DNA of 64,000 nt from Poseidonocella sp. HB161398. GTDB lineage: Bacteria; Pseudomonadota; Alphaproteobacteria; Rhodobacterales; Rhodobacteraceae. Position numbers and translations under genes: made by a program. The stretch is from assembly GCF_005870025.1 (NCBI RefSeq), contig NZ_VATA01000004.1, positions 1-64,000 of the forward strand. The letters are read 5' to 3'. Of the stretch, positions 1-7,779 are shown one piece after another; position 1 is the first letter of the stretch; each line of letters begins with the position of its first letter. Under the pieces are notes generated by a model. That model ran no database searches. It worked only from the letters and a program-made list of their open reading frames with translations, and was not told the DNA's origin.

Positions 1-19
1 ACCGCGCTCGGCATACCCG

Positions 20-2251
20 TCACTGTGGCCGTAGGATAAGTCCGTCCGGGGAAAGGGGAACCGCGCTCAGCCCCCGATTTGTGCAACAAGGCCGTGCCTC
101 GCCACTCAGGTCCTCGATCAGATGCACGACCGCGAACTTGCGGTAGTAGTCCTCCACCGCCGTGGTCTGCATCCCGATGGCCGCCGTCTCCACGCCCTCG
201 CTCTCGATGAAAGCGAGCGTGTCCCGCAGATGCCTCTCCAGAACTTCGCTGCCAGCCGGGCTCACGCAGCACGGAGACCCGTCACTCAGGACCAGCATCA
301 CCTTCCGGCGCTCACTGCGCTTGCGCAGTCTCGCGTGCACCATCATCAAGCTCTCGCCGTCGCAGTTGTTGCCACCGACCACGAGGTCCAGGCTCGCCAG
401 CCTGTGCTTTGCCCGCCAGAGCGGTTCCTCCACCGCCTTGAACTCGATGGCCGCAAGCGCCTCGACCCTCGCTGCCCACCTCGGCGCATCGCTCCGCTCG
501 CTGTGGTCCGCAAAGGGCTGGCTGAACCCGATGATCTCGTAGCGCACGCTCGTCCGCTCCAGCGCCTCGGCCAGCGCGATGGCGCATTTCTGAGCCATCA
601 GCGCCCGGCTGCCCGACATGCTGCCGCTCAGGTCGATGACGATGCTCACGACCGTGTTCGGCTCCACCCGATCCGCCCGCTGCTTGAAGACCGTCTCCCT
701 GCCTGCCACCGCAGCGACCAGCCTCCGGCTATCCAGCCTTCCATGCGTCCTGCCGAAGTCCCAATCCCTCCGCTCCAGGCTCGCAAGGCACCGCTCAAGC
801 GTGCGCCTCAGGACATTCACGCTGCCGCTCATGCCCTCCAGGATGGCCTGATACACGGACACCCTGTCGTGCCGCCCCAAGCGATCCCTGATGGCCAAGC
901 TCGCAGGCCGGTAGAGCGGATCGTGCGGCCCGTTCTCGCGGAACCACGCATCGCCCTCGGTCGAGTAGGGCACGTAGCAATCCTCGCCCCGCCTGCGCGT
1001 GATGCCCTCTTCGCTGAGCTTGTCTTTCAGCGCATCGCCGATCTCGGGCAGCTCCGCCACGCCTTCCATCGCCTTCCTCGCCGCTGTCTCGGCGGCTTCC
1101 CGGAGCGCATCCAGGTCAAGCTCGGCCCTGCTCCCCGCGCCCGCCTCGTCGGTCCCGCCGGGCTCGCTGGCCTCCAGCTCCTTGTCGCCCGGCTCGCCGA
1201 CCGCCCCCGCACGCTCACCTGCCCCTTCCTTGGCCTCGCGCATCTCGCCGTCATCCTCGAAGCCGCCACCGTCGCCGTCCTCGCCGGTCTCTTCATGGCC
1301 ACTGCTGGCCTCGTCCTCGCCGCCTTCGCCGTCGCCATCGTCCTCGCCATCGGCGTCCTCGTCCTCGCCGGGCAGGCCCTCAACCCCACGCTCGCCGTCG
1401 TGCTCGCGCTCGACCTCCGGGGCTTCGCCTCCACCGTCTTCACCGTCGCTCCCGGCGGCGCCGTCGCTCTTCTCGCCCTCGCCCTCCGGCTCGGGCTTGG
1501 CCGACGCGCCGTCGCCTGCCGCATCCCCGTCGCCCGGCTCCGGCTCGCCCTCCCCGCTCTCGGGCTCGGGCTCCGGCTCCGGCATCATCTCCTCCATGGC
1601 CTTGTCGGCCAGCTCCTTCATCAGCTCGCGCTCGACACGCTCGCTGATCCTGAACACGTCCGCCGAGTTCCTGGCCTTGAGCACCTCGGCCACCAGCTCG
1701 TCGCACATCTTGCGCAAGCTCGGATCGAGCCCCGCCACCAGCTCGGCGTTGCCGTCGCCGCCATACCCGAGCCGCCCGACCCACGTGCACGCCAGCGGCA
1801 GAATCACCTCCGGCTTCGCCAGCCGCGCGCGTGTCTCGGGATCGCTCTTGAGGTTGCGCTTGAGCTTCTGCGCCAGCATGTCCGCCGTGGCGTGCAGGTT
1901 GGCCTCGGCCCCCGGATATTCCCGGATCACGCGCCGCTCCAGCCACACGTCCTCAAGCGCGTTGTGCATCATCTTGGCGAAGGGCCGCCGCTCCCGCCCG
2001 TACTGCTGGTACTTCTCCATGATCAGCGGCATATCGCTGTGCCGCAGGTGCCCGGCCTCGTGATCGACGAAGCCGCGCATGTACTTCGCGGTGTCCACGC
2101 TCACCTCCCGCCCCGCAGGCAGGGCGGGCAGGAAGACAACCTTCCCGTCTGTCCCGGCGCTTTCGCCCCGGAAGACCACGCGCACGCCGCTCTCCCGTCC
2201 GAACACCGCACTCGTCTGCGCCATCTCGTGCTGAAACAGTTCGCTTCTCAT
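20..2251 (-). CDS. CobT-like VWA-domain protein with HExxH motif
   Basis: A 743-residue protein. Near the N terminus is HEAGH (H64-E65-x-x-H68), a zinc-metallopeptidase-type motif seen in VWA metallopeptidase-like/CobT-type proteins. Residues about 222-385 are a very acidic, Gly/Pro/Glu/Asp-rich linker. A C-terminal von Willebrand A domain has an intact MIDAS start, DLSGS (540-544), and a later LSDGS (about 655). The start has a good AAGGAG Shine-Dalgarno 8 nt upstream. It lies directly downstream of an AAA+ CobS/MoxR-like ATPase, the usual MoxR-VWA partnership. Known: phage cobS/cobT-like pairs are widespread, and in cells CobS-CobT form the chaperone part of cobaltochelatase. No CobN or cobalamin gene is present, so I infer a phage-specific chelatase- or chaperone-like remodelling role rather than B12 synthesis. 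Confidence 0.8.
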   Translation of the reverse strand: MRSELFQHEMAQTSAVFGRESGVRVVFRGESAGTDGKVVFLPALPAGREVSVDTAKYMRGFVDHEAGHLRHSDMPLIMEKYQQYGRERRPFAKMMHNALEDVWLERRVIREYPGAEANLHATADMLAQKLKRNLKSDPETRARLAKPEVILPLACTWVGRLGYGGDGNAELVAGLDPSLRKMCDELVAEVLKARNSADVFRISERVERELMKELADKAMEEMMPEPEPEPESGEGEPEPGDGDAAGDGASAKPEPEGEGEKSDGAAGSDGEDGGGEAPEVEREHDGERGVEGLPGEDEDADGEDDGDGEGGEDEASSGHEETGEDGDGGGFEDDGEMREAKEGAGERAGAVGEPGDKELEASEPGGTDEAGAGSRAELDLDALREAAETAARKAMEGVAELPEIGDALKDKLSEEGITRRRGEDCYVPYSTEGDAWFRENGPHDPLYRPASLAIRDRLGRHDRVSVYQAILEGMSGSVNVLRRTLERCLASLERRDWDFGRTHGRLDSRRLVAAVAGRETVFKQRADRVEPNTVVSIVIDLSGSMSGSRALMAQKCAIALAEALERTSVRYEIIGFSQPFADHSERSDAPRWAARVEALAAIEFKAVEEPLWRAKHRLASLDLVVGGNNCDGESLMMVHARLRKRSERRKVMLVLSDGSPCCVSPAGSEVLERHLRDTLAFIESEGVETAAIGMQTTAVEDYYRKFAVVHLIEDLSGEARPCCTNRGLSAVPLSPDGLILRPQ

Positions 2252-2277
2252 CGCATTGCTCCTTCATATGAACGAAG

Positions 2278-2301
2278 AAGCCGGGCCAAATGACCCGGCT
2301 T
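2278..2301 (-). terminator. Hairpin between the AAA+ and VWA genes
   Basis: A perfect 8-bp stem (AAGCCGGG / CCCGGCTT) with an 8-nt loop lies in the 76-bp gap between the ATPase stop and the VWA start. On the minus strand it is followed by CTTCTTCGTT, so the U-tract is weak. It could be a partial terminator that lowers VWA expression relative to the ATPase, or an RNA processing site. Confidence 0.45.
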
Positions 2302-2327
2302 GTCTCACAGTTCCACGTGCCTCGGGC

Positions 2328-4490
2328 TCACGCCTTCGGCACGCAGCGATCCGCGATGCCCACCAGCACCGCCCTGTCCTGATCGTTCGCACGGTTCAGC
2401 ACGGTGGCCTCAAGCGCCTGCCAGATGGCGTGCTTCCGCTTGCTGGCCGGGAAGGTCTGCACGAACGTGCTCGCCAGCCCGACCAAGCTCAGGTAGTCCC
2501 TCGGGCTGATCGGCTGCACGACCTTCGCCGCCTTGAACGCCTCCATGTGCTCGGTCACGTAGTTCGCAAGCGTCAGCACCTCGCCATTCGCGAGCTTGCC
2601 CTTGGCGGCCTCCATCAGCTCGCGCCGCTGGCCCGCTTCCAGGTAGTCCACGCCGATCCAGTAGGAGAAGCGGTTCAGCAGGGCCACGCTCTGCACGCGC
2701 GCCCCCTGGTACAGCCCGCTGTCATCGCCCTGCCCCTTGGTGTTGCCCGTGGCGAACATCCTGAACATGGGATGCGGATTGATGATCCGCCCGCCATCCT
2801 CGGTCAGCACCAGCCCGGCCTGCTCCAGCGCCCGCTGCATCACGTAGGCCACGTCGCTCCGAACGAAATCCAGCTCGTCCAGGATCAGGATGAAGGGCCG
2901 CTGCATCACCATCGGCAGCACCCCTTCCTCGAAGAAGCTCACCGTCTGGCCCGTCTCCGGGTCCGTGCGCAGCACGTCCCGCCCGATCAGGTCGGCCCTC
3001 GTAATCTCGCTGTCGAAGTTCAGCCGGAAGCACGGCCACCGCAGCCGCGCCGCCACTTGCTCCAGGAGCGTGGTCTTGCCCGTCCCGGTATGGCCATAGA
3101 GCCAGCTCGCCTTGCCCTCGGCCAAGCTCACCAGCACCATCAGCAGCTCGATGGGCCGGAAGATGTACCCCTCGTCTGCCTCGGGCACATGCGGGTGCTC
3201 GTTATCCCACGTCCACACCGGCACCTTGAAGCCGAAGGTGTCGTGCGCACGCTTCAATCCGAACACCTCATGCGCAGGCCGCAGATCAACCTTCCCCTTC
3301 GGCCAGTCCTCCATGCCATGGCCGCTGGCCGCCGCCATCGTGGCGCTTGCCACCAGCTTGCTCGCATCCAGCTCGGCGCGCAGCCTTTCGACCTCGGCGC
3401 GCTCCTCGTTACGCTCCGTCCGCAGCACGGCGATTTCGCGCCCGGCTTCCGCCGTGTACTTCGAGCGCGCCTTGGCCAGCTCGCCCTTGAGCATGTCCGA
3501 CATGATGTCATCGAGCTTGGGCATGCCGATCCCCGCAAGCGCCAGATCGAGCATCATCTTCTTGTCCGCCGGGATGGCCGCCGTGTCTTCAGTCTTCGCA
3601 GTCGCCATGCTGGCCTCTTCCTTCTCTGCTTGTTCGTTCATCACGGCACGGTGCAGCCAAGCCGCCATGTGCCTCTCCGCCATCGACCAGCCATCGGCCT
3701 CGGCCACGGCGCTGGCCTTCTCCCTGAGCGCGTCCACGTCCGCCGGGCTCATGGTCTCCAGCATGGTCACGCCGCTCCTGAGCCGGGCCTTGCCCGCCTC
3801 GGTCTCGCACTCGGCGATCCCGCAGCGCAGCACGTCGAGCGCGTTCACCCGGTGGGCCAGCCCCTCGGCCAGCGCCCTCCGGCACAGGCTCACCGCCATC
3901 ATCAGGCTGTCGGTGTTCAGGCTCGCCGCCAGTCCCTCGTGATCGAAGTCGTCCTTGAGGGGCGGCAGCCGCACGCCACGCGCCACGGGCTCACGCTCAC
4001 GCTCGCCCTCGGGCTCGCCGCTCCTCGGCTTGCTGCCTGCCCGGCCCTTGGCCGCCGCCTGGATGGCCTCGACCGCCGCCGCATCCGGGCTCGGCAGCAC
4101 GGCGCGCATCTCGTCCAGGTGCATCACCGCCTTGTGCTGGCCGAACGCATAGCCGCACTTGCTGCCGGGCACCGGCACGCCGTGCTCCGCAGGGTCCACG
4201 ATGGCCTCCTGCATCAGCCGCCATGCTTCCTCGTCCCCGATCACCAAGCTCGCCAGAGCGATCTCGCTCAGGTAGTCCCGCAGCGCGCTGATCGTCCTGC
4301 GCTTGATGTCGAACTGCCCCTCGCGCTCGCCCACCAGCGGGCTTGCCGCCAGCAGCATGGCCACATCGCCATCGCTGGTGAGCTTGCGCAGCCGGATCGT
4401 CGCCAGCCGCCTCACCTCGCTGCGCCTCACCTTCGCAGGCATCACCGCCAGCGCATCGGCGAGCGCCTGTCTCATGTCTTCCTTCTTCAT
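2328..4490 (-). CDS. MoxR/CobS-like AAA+ ATPase with long N-terminal extension
   Basis: A 720-residue protein if started at the ATG preceded by AAAGGACGGATCA; an in-frame upstream start lacks a Shine-Dalgarno and would run through a terminator. The C-terminal third is an AAA+ module of the MoxR/CobS type: Walker A GHTGTGKTT, Walker B LILDELD and an arginine-rich C-terminal lid. The N-terminal ~380 residues are helical with a coiled-coil stretch and no recognised domain. This is much longer than bacterial CobS (about 330 aa). It is paired with the VWA/HExxH protein downstream and probably works with it as an ATP-driven remodelling machine on an unknown substrate. The leader carries operator O1, a 20-bp repeat and a terminator. 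Confidence 0.82.
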   Translation of the reverse strand: MKKEDMRQALADALAVMPAKVRRSEVRRLATIRLRKLTSDGDVAMLLAASPLVGEREGQFDIKRRTISALRDYLSEIALASLVIGDEEAWRLMQEAIVDPAEHGVPVPGSKCGYAFGQHKAVMHLDEMRAVLPSPDAAAVEAIQAAAKGRAGSKPRSGEPEGEREREPVARGVRLPPLKDDFDHEGLAASLNTDSLMMAVSLCRRALAEGLAHRVNALDVLRCGIAECETEAGKARLRSGVTMLETMSPADVDALREKASAVAEADGWSMAERHMAAWLHRAVMNEQAEKEEASMATAKTEDTAAIPADKKMMLDLALAGIGMPKLDDIMSDMLKGELAKARSKYTAEAGREIAVLRTERNEERAEVERLRAELDASKLVASATMAAASGHGMEDWPKGKVDLRPAHEVFGLKRAHDTFGFKVPVWTWDNEHPHVPEADEGYIFRPIELLMVLVSLAEGKASWLYGHTGTGKTTLLEQVAARLRWPCFRLNFDSEITRADLIGRDVLRTDPETGQTVSFFEEGVLPMVMQRPFILILDELDFVRSDVAYVMQRALEQAGLVLTEDGGRIINPHPMFRMFATGNTKGQGDDSGLYQGARVQSVALLNRFSYWIGVDYLEAGQRRELMEAAKGKLANGEVLTLANYVTEHMEAFKAAKVVQPISPRDYLSLVGLASTFVQTFPASKRKHAIWQALEATVLNRANDQDRAVLVGIADRCVPKA

Positions 4491-4502
4491 TGATCCGTCC
4501 TT

Positions 4503-4540
4503 TCGCCAAAAAGAAAAAGGCCCTGCCGAAGCAGAGCCTT
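4503..4540 (-). terminator. Intrinsic terminator in leader of the AAA+ gene
   Basis: Hairpin 4517-4540: a 10-bp stem with one mismatch and a CGAA/TTCG-type loop. On the minus strand it is followed by TTTTTCTTTTT, then at once by the ATPase Shine-Dalgarno. A terminator between the operator/promoter side (about 4613) and the start codon looks like an attenuator. Confidence 0.7.
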
Positions 4541-4546
4541 TCCGCA

Positions 4547-4566
4547 TAAGGTCCTTCGGACTGCGC
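4547..4566 (-). repeat. Dispersed 20-bp leader repeat, copy 1
   Basis: Plus-strand TAAGGTCCTTCGGACTGCGC. Read in the minus direction it contains GTCC-GAA-GGAC, a small stem with a GAA triloop, just upstream of the terminator at 4517-4540. Near-identical copies are at 5164, 7381, 10831 and 10913. Confidence 0.8.
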
Positions 4567-4611
4567 CCGCTTTCACGCGCGCAGCCTGCATGGCCTCCGG
4601 GTTATCTGATC

Positions 4612-4627
4612 GACACCTTTAGGTGTC
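4612..4627. promoter_or_regulatory. Operator O1 (ACACC-N4-GGTGT)
   Basis: GACACCTTTAGGTGTC, with 7-bp inverted arms around TT. The same palindrome, in the same wider context (ACACCTNAAGGTGTCGATCAG on the minus strand), occurs at 57986-57999, and the core recurs at 49165-49178. It sits about 120 bp upstream of the CobS-like gene, so that gene pair is probably controlled by the phage repressor or Cro. Confidence 0.7.
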
Positions 4628-4651
4628 TCACATCTGGCACACACATGCCAG

Positions 4652-5068
4652 TCATTTTCCTAGCCGGGAGGCGAAACCCATCACGTCCACCGCCCCGCCA
4701 GCCTCGGCCCCGGCACGCTCCCTCGCCATCTTCGTGGCCGCGCTCGGCCATTCGTTCTCGGCCAGCCCGGCAATCCAGATGAACAGGGGGTGCCGGTCGA
4801 AGGTGTTCTCGCAGCACTGGTAGACCCAGCTCTTGACGCTGCCCTCGGTGTCGTCCCTCTGGGGCTTCCACGCATAGGCATCGACCGCCCTCTGCATGTC
4901 CTGCTGCTCGTCGTCCGCCGGGCCGTACCGCCAGACGAACACGTCCAGGTTCAACTGCCACAGCCGCCGCCCCATCGAGACGGCATCGCCGCCCACGATC
5001 TGGCCCGCATCGACCAGCCACGTCACCATGTTGTCGATGCTGTCCCTGCTCACGAACATCACGCTCAT
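4652..5068 (-). CDS. Hypothetical phage protein, 138 aa
   Basis: The start is fixed by AGGAG six nt upstream of ATG. The product is a soluble, Trp-rich protein (WLVDAG, RLWQLNLDVFVWRYG, SWVYQCCENTF, LFIWIAG) with an Ala/Glu-rich C-terminal helix. I do not recognise the family. It stands alone between a strong upstream terminator (5105-5128) and operator O1, in the minus-strand left-arm series, so it is likely an early or lysogeny-phase accessory protein. Confidence 0.65.
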   Translation of the reverse strand: MSVMFVSRDSIDNMVTWLVDAGQIVGGDAVSMGRRLWQLNLDVFVWRYGPADDEQQDMQRAVDAYAWKPQRDDTEGSVKSWVYQCCENTFDRHPLFIWIAGLAENEWPSAATKMARERAGAEAGGAVDVMGFASRLGK

Positions 5069-5094
5069 TGCGTTCTCCTATGTTGTTGATAGTA

Positions 5095-5128
5095 CGAAAA
5101 GAAAAAGCCCCGGCTCTCGCCGGGGCTT
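5095..5128 (-). terminator. Intrinsic terminator in leader of the 138-aa gene
   Basis: Hairpin 5105-5128, a perfect 10-bp stem (AAGCCCCGGC/GCCGGGGCTT) with a TCTC loop. On the minus strand it is followed by TTTTTCTTTT. Only about 30 nt separate the T-run from the next start codon, leaving no room for a promoter after it. Confidence 0.8.
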
Positions 5129-5163
5129 CCCTGTCTTCCGATGCAGCCTTCTGCCGCTTGTCC

Positions 5164-5183
5164 TAAGGTCCTTCGGACCCCGC
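5164..5183 (-). repeat. Dispersed 20-bp leader repeat, copy 2
   Basis: TAAGGTCCTTCGGACCCCGC. In this copy the inverted repeat is extended to GGTCC-GAA-GGACC (5-bp stem) on the minus strand. It lies upstream of the terminator at 5105-5128 and 54 bp downstream of the preceding gene. Confidence 0.78.
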
Positions 5184-5236
5184 GCGCCTGCCTGCCTGCG
5201 CAGGCCGCAGCGCTGCCCCGATCCGCGAGCCCACGC

Positions 5237-5491
5237 TCACGGCACGACGCCCTGCCACCCCTTGCGCCGGGCGCGCAACTCCGCCTGGATGGCCTCGACA
5301 TCCTCGATCCTGACGGGCACCTCTGCGAGCGGAGCGTCCAGCGCCATCCCGCCCATGGCGTCAGCGCATTTCAGCAGGGCCTCGGCGCGCGTGAACCGCC
5401 CGGCCTCCGCAAGCTCGGTCACGTAGCCGCGCTTGCGCTTGCCCCACCACCGCCGGTGCTCATTGCTCCAGACGAGGTAGTCAAGCTCCAT
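5237..5491 (-). CDS. Small conserved phage protein, 84 aa
   Basis: The start is taken at the ATG preceded by GAGG and overlapping the stop of the upstream gene by 11 nt, which implies translational coupling. The N terminus (DYLVWSNEHRRWWGKRKRGY) is typical of a small family common in alphaproteobacterial phages, recognised from its YLVWSNEH..WW pattern. The function is unknown to me. The second half is a predicted helix rich in Ala/Arg/Glu. Confidence 0.65.
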   Translation of the reverse strand: MELDYLVWSNEHRRWWGKRKRGYVTELAEAGRFTRAEALLKCADAMGGMALDAPLAEVPVRIEDVEAIQAELRARRKGWQGVVP

Positions 5492-5750
5492 CCGTGCCTC
5501 GCTGGGCATAGTAGACCGCCTCGTCCCGTACCCTCGGCATCGCGTCTCCCGTCGCCTCTTGGAAGCGGTCGCAGATGGCCAGCACATCGGGGAGGCGTTC
5601 GGGCACCCTCTCCAGCAGCTTGAGCGCCCTCTCCAGCGCCAGCCCATCGTCAAAGGCGGGCGTTCCGCCCTGCCCCTTTATCGACGCCAGCACCCGGTCG
5701 GCCCCCCGGATGGCCTCGTCCATCGCGCCCTGATCGTCCGTCTCTGTCAT
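5481..5750 (-). CDS. Hypothetical protein, 89 aa
   Basis: Soluble, helical and acidic at the N terminus. The start is chosen at ATG (MTETDDQ) behind GGAGAGGATACCCC. The C-terminal part (LERVPERLPDVLAICDRF) is a compact helical segment. It is the first gene of a coupled pair with the 84-aa protein and follows the membrane protein gene by 30 bp, so the three probably share a transcript. I do not recognise the family. Confidence 0.55.
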   Translation of the reverse strand: MTETDDQGAMDEAIRGADRVLASIKGQGGTPAFDDGLALERALKLLERVPERLPDVLAICDRFQEATGDAMPRVRDEAVYYAQRGTDGA

Positions 5751-5780
5751 GGGGTATCCTCTCCATCGCAAGCGCCGCCC

Positions 5781-6143
5781 TCACGGGCGGTCGCAGTCGT
5801 TCGTTACCGGCATGGTCAGCTCTTCCTGCACGGTGGTCAAGGCGTAGCAAAGAGACCGGCTATATGCCCGCTCCGCTGCCAGGAGCCTGCCGATGTCCCG
5901 CTCAAGCGCGGCAAGATCGCCCTTGTCGAAACCCACAGTGGCATTGCGGACCTCGATGGACTTGATGCGCGTTTCGAGCGCGCCCATGTCGCTGTCCAGC
6001 TTGTGGAGCAGCAGCTCCAGCGAGGTGTAGCTCCTGACGGCGGCAACGAACACGGTGCCCACGCCCAGGATGGTGGCCATGATGGCGGTGAACGCCCCCA
6101 CCAGCACCGCCCAGCTCGGTCTCTTGTCGCCAGTTTCGCTCAT
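5781..6143 (-). CDS. Single-TM, coiled-coil membrane protein, 120 aa
   Basis: Start at the ATG of MSETGDK, behind an AGAAGGAGCGCAGGATC leader. Residues about 11-36 (WAVLVGAFTAIMATILGVG and onwards) form one transmembrane helix. Residues about 45-105 are amphipathic, LELLLHKLDSDMGALETRI-like coiled coil. The layout is that of small phage inner-membrane proteins. It could be a holin-like or spanin-like factor or a superinfection-exclusion protein, but there is no lysozyme next to it (that gene is at 54366), so I do not assign a lysis role. Confidence 0.55.
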   Translation of the reverse strand: MSETGDKRPSWAVLVGAFTAIMATILGVGTVFVAAVRSYTSLELLLHKLDSDMGALETRIKSIEVRNATVGFDKGDLAALERDIGRLLAAERAYSRSLCYALTTVQEELTMPVTNDCDRP

Positions 6144-6234
6144 GATCCTGCGCTCCTTCTGAGCGCCCCCATGACACCACCTTGCCACATTAACCTTTGA
6201 AATACGTGACTATCTGGCGCGCCCGCCTTCAGGA

Positions 6235-6909
6235 TCATGCCGCAATCCCCGCATGTCCCATGCACGCCAGCACATGCGCGCTCCATTGCTCCGCCATGGC
6301 CTCGGCCATGCCCGTGAAGAACCGGCTGCGCTCGACCGCCCGGTCCTTGCCGGGGCGGGCAAAGTGCACGCGGTTCCTCGCTGTCGTGCCGTCCACGCTC
6401 CCGGTGGCCTCCAGCTTCGGCAGGTTCCTCACCCAGAAACCCGTGCGCTTCTTCTCGTTGTCGAGGCTGTCGTCGCTGTCGGCGAACCACCACGGCTGCA
6501 CGTAGAAGTTCTCCGTGCCCTCGAAGTTGATGCGCTCCTTCGCATGGCCGTGCATGACCGGGTTCTCCACGGCCACGAAAGGCGCAGGCGCATCGAGGCA
6601 GTCCTGGAAGAGAGCGCAGCCCTCGTCCAGCTCCCGCCACATCTCCTCGCGCGTGCGCCCCGGAGGCGGCACGCTCAGCCAGCGCACGCCCGATCCGCAG
6701 AGCCTCGTGCAAGGCGGGTGCATCACGCACACGATGTCCCAAGGATGGTCATGCATCACGCGCCGCACGTCATCGCGGATGTGCCTGTTGCTCCGCCGCT
6801 CGTCCGCCGCAAGATCGCAGCTCCATGCATCATGGCCCAACCGCAGGAACGCATCGCGCACCGTGCCGCTGCGCTCGCAGCCGACCAGAACTCGCAGGGG
6901 AAACGTCAT
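6235..6909 (-). CDS. Phage C5-cytosine-methyltransferase-like protein
   Basis: A 224-residue protein starting at the ATG that overlaps the upstream stop by ATGA. It begins with a Rossmann-like segment VLVGCERSGTVRDAFLRLGH, comparable to C5-MTase motif I. It has HPPCTRL (motif IV with the PPC nucleophile Cys) and VENP in the place of motif VI. It is shorter than true C5-MTases and lacks a clear target-recognition domain. The family is common in phages. The likely role is modification of phage DNA or a related SAM-dependent reaction, but catalysis is inferred only. Confidence 0.6.
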   Translation of the reverse strand: MTFPLRVLVGCERSGTVRDAFLRLGHDAWSCDLAADERRSNRHIRDDVRRVMHDHPWDIVCVMHPPCTRLCGSGVRWLSVPPPGRTREEMWRELDEGCALFQDCLDAPAPFVAVENPVMHGHAKERINFEGTENFYVQPWWFADSDDSLDNEKKRTGFWVRNLPKLEATGSVDGTTARNRVHFARPGKDRAVERSRFFTGMAEAMAEQWSAHVLACMGHAGIAA

Positions 6910-7268
6910 GCCTCGATCCTCCCTGCCTTGCGGGCGGCCCCGGCGTACTCGCTGATGCGCTTGTCGAGCGTGACGTACATGTCCCGCTCGAAGCCCAAGC
7001 CCATGCGGTTCTTCCAGCTCACCAGCTCGGGCAGGCAAATCCACCCCAGCTCGGGCTCGCCCATGCCCAGGTCGGCCAGCCCGAAGGCACGGACCGGGTC
7101 GAGCGGATCAATCTCCGACAGCAGCCATGTCTGCGACCCATAGGGATTGAAAATCTTCACCACCGGCACGTGATCGGGCGTGTCAGCGCCACGCTCGTCC
7201 GCCTCTACCGTCTTGGCCCCATTCGCCAAGAGCTTCTTCATCTGGCTCGCAAGTATGAGCTTCGCCAT
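6906..7268 (-). CDS. DUF2958-family protein
   Basis: A 120-residue protein. The pattern FNPYGSQTWLLSEIDPLD, then FGLADLGMGEPELGWICLPEL, then ERDMYV matches the DUF2958 family as I know it: small proteins of phages and mobile elements, function unknown. A GGAGAAAGACC Shine-Dalgarno supports the start. Its stop overlaps the methyltransferase-like start (ATGA), so the two are translated together. It is preceded by a terminator at 7315-7340 and repeat copy 3. Confidence 0.75.
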   Translation of the reverse strand: MAKLILASQMKKLLANGAKTVEADERGADTPDHVPVVKIFNPYGSQTWLLSEIDPLDPVRAFGLADLGMGEPELGWICLPELVSWKNRMGLGFERDMYVTLDKRISEYAGAARKAGRIEA

Positions 7269-7303
7269 GGTCTTTCTCCATTCATGTACGTGATTGATGT
7301 TCC

Positions 7304-7340
7304 CAAACGAAAAGGCCCCGCCGCCTTGCGGCGACGGGGC
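7304..7340 (-). terminator. Intrinsic terminator in leader of the DUF2958 gene
   Basis: Hairpin 7315-7340, an 11-position GC stem with one mismatch and a TTGC loop. It is followed on the minus strand by CCTTTTCGTTT. It repeats the arrangement seen at 4517 and 5105: repeat, terminator, Shine-Dalgarno, gene. Confidence 0.72.
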
Positions 7341-7380
7341 ACTGCCCAGCAGACGGGAAACTACCGCCGGGCTATCTCTC

Positions 7381-7400
7381 TAAGGTCCTTCGGACTGCGC
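7381..7400 (-). repeat. Dispersed 20-bp leader repeat, copy 3
   Basis: TAAGGTCCTTCGGACTGCGC, identical to copy 1. It lies 41 bp upstream (minus direction) of the terminator hairpin and 113 bp upstream of the DUF2958 start. Confidence 0.8.
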
Positions 7401-7779
7401 GCGCTTTCCCGCACGCGGTCAATGGATGGCCTAATCTTTCGGTTTCGCTTGGTATGGGTCGGATCCACGCTCGCCACCTGGATCAGAGATGATGATGCCG
7501 GATAAGCTGAGCTAGCAACATGAACCCTTGAACATCTTTTCCCTTTGCTACTGCTCAGCACCGAAAGTTGACTTCGCAAGGCCTGGTCCAGCAACCGTCT
7601 GGACCGGAGTGACCGACCTGTAGCTGCCGGTCGCCACGACTTTCTTCGCTGAACTGCGACGTTCAGGGAGTAAAAATCGTAGTCCTGAACACCATCTCCG
7701 ACACGCCAAGGCTTCCGTTCTAGCCTGGGTTAGGAGGCAGATCGTATCAAAACGGTAGATTGCCAAGCTGGTACTATAT

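Larger units (their letters stand above)
7269..7779. other. Non-coding stretch between left arm and nuclease cassette
   Basis: Contains the terminator (7304-7340) and repeat copy 3 (7381-7400). From about 7420 onwards the base composition becomes visibly more AT-rich, marking the border of the plus-strand cassette. I see no convincing gene on either strand; a 94-codon minus frame here has no supporting start signal. Confidence 0.5.

Noticed and set aside
20-4490. Genuine cobalamin (cobaltochelatase) locus
   Set aside because: No CobN or other B12 genes; the pair sits among phage genes under a phage operator.
4503-5128. Riboswitch in the left-arm leaders
   Set aside because: Only simple terminator hairpins and the short repeat are visible; no aptamer-like conserved core or metabolic gene downstream.
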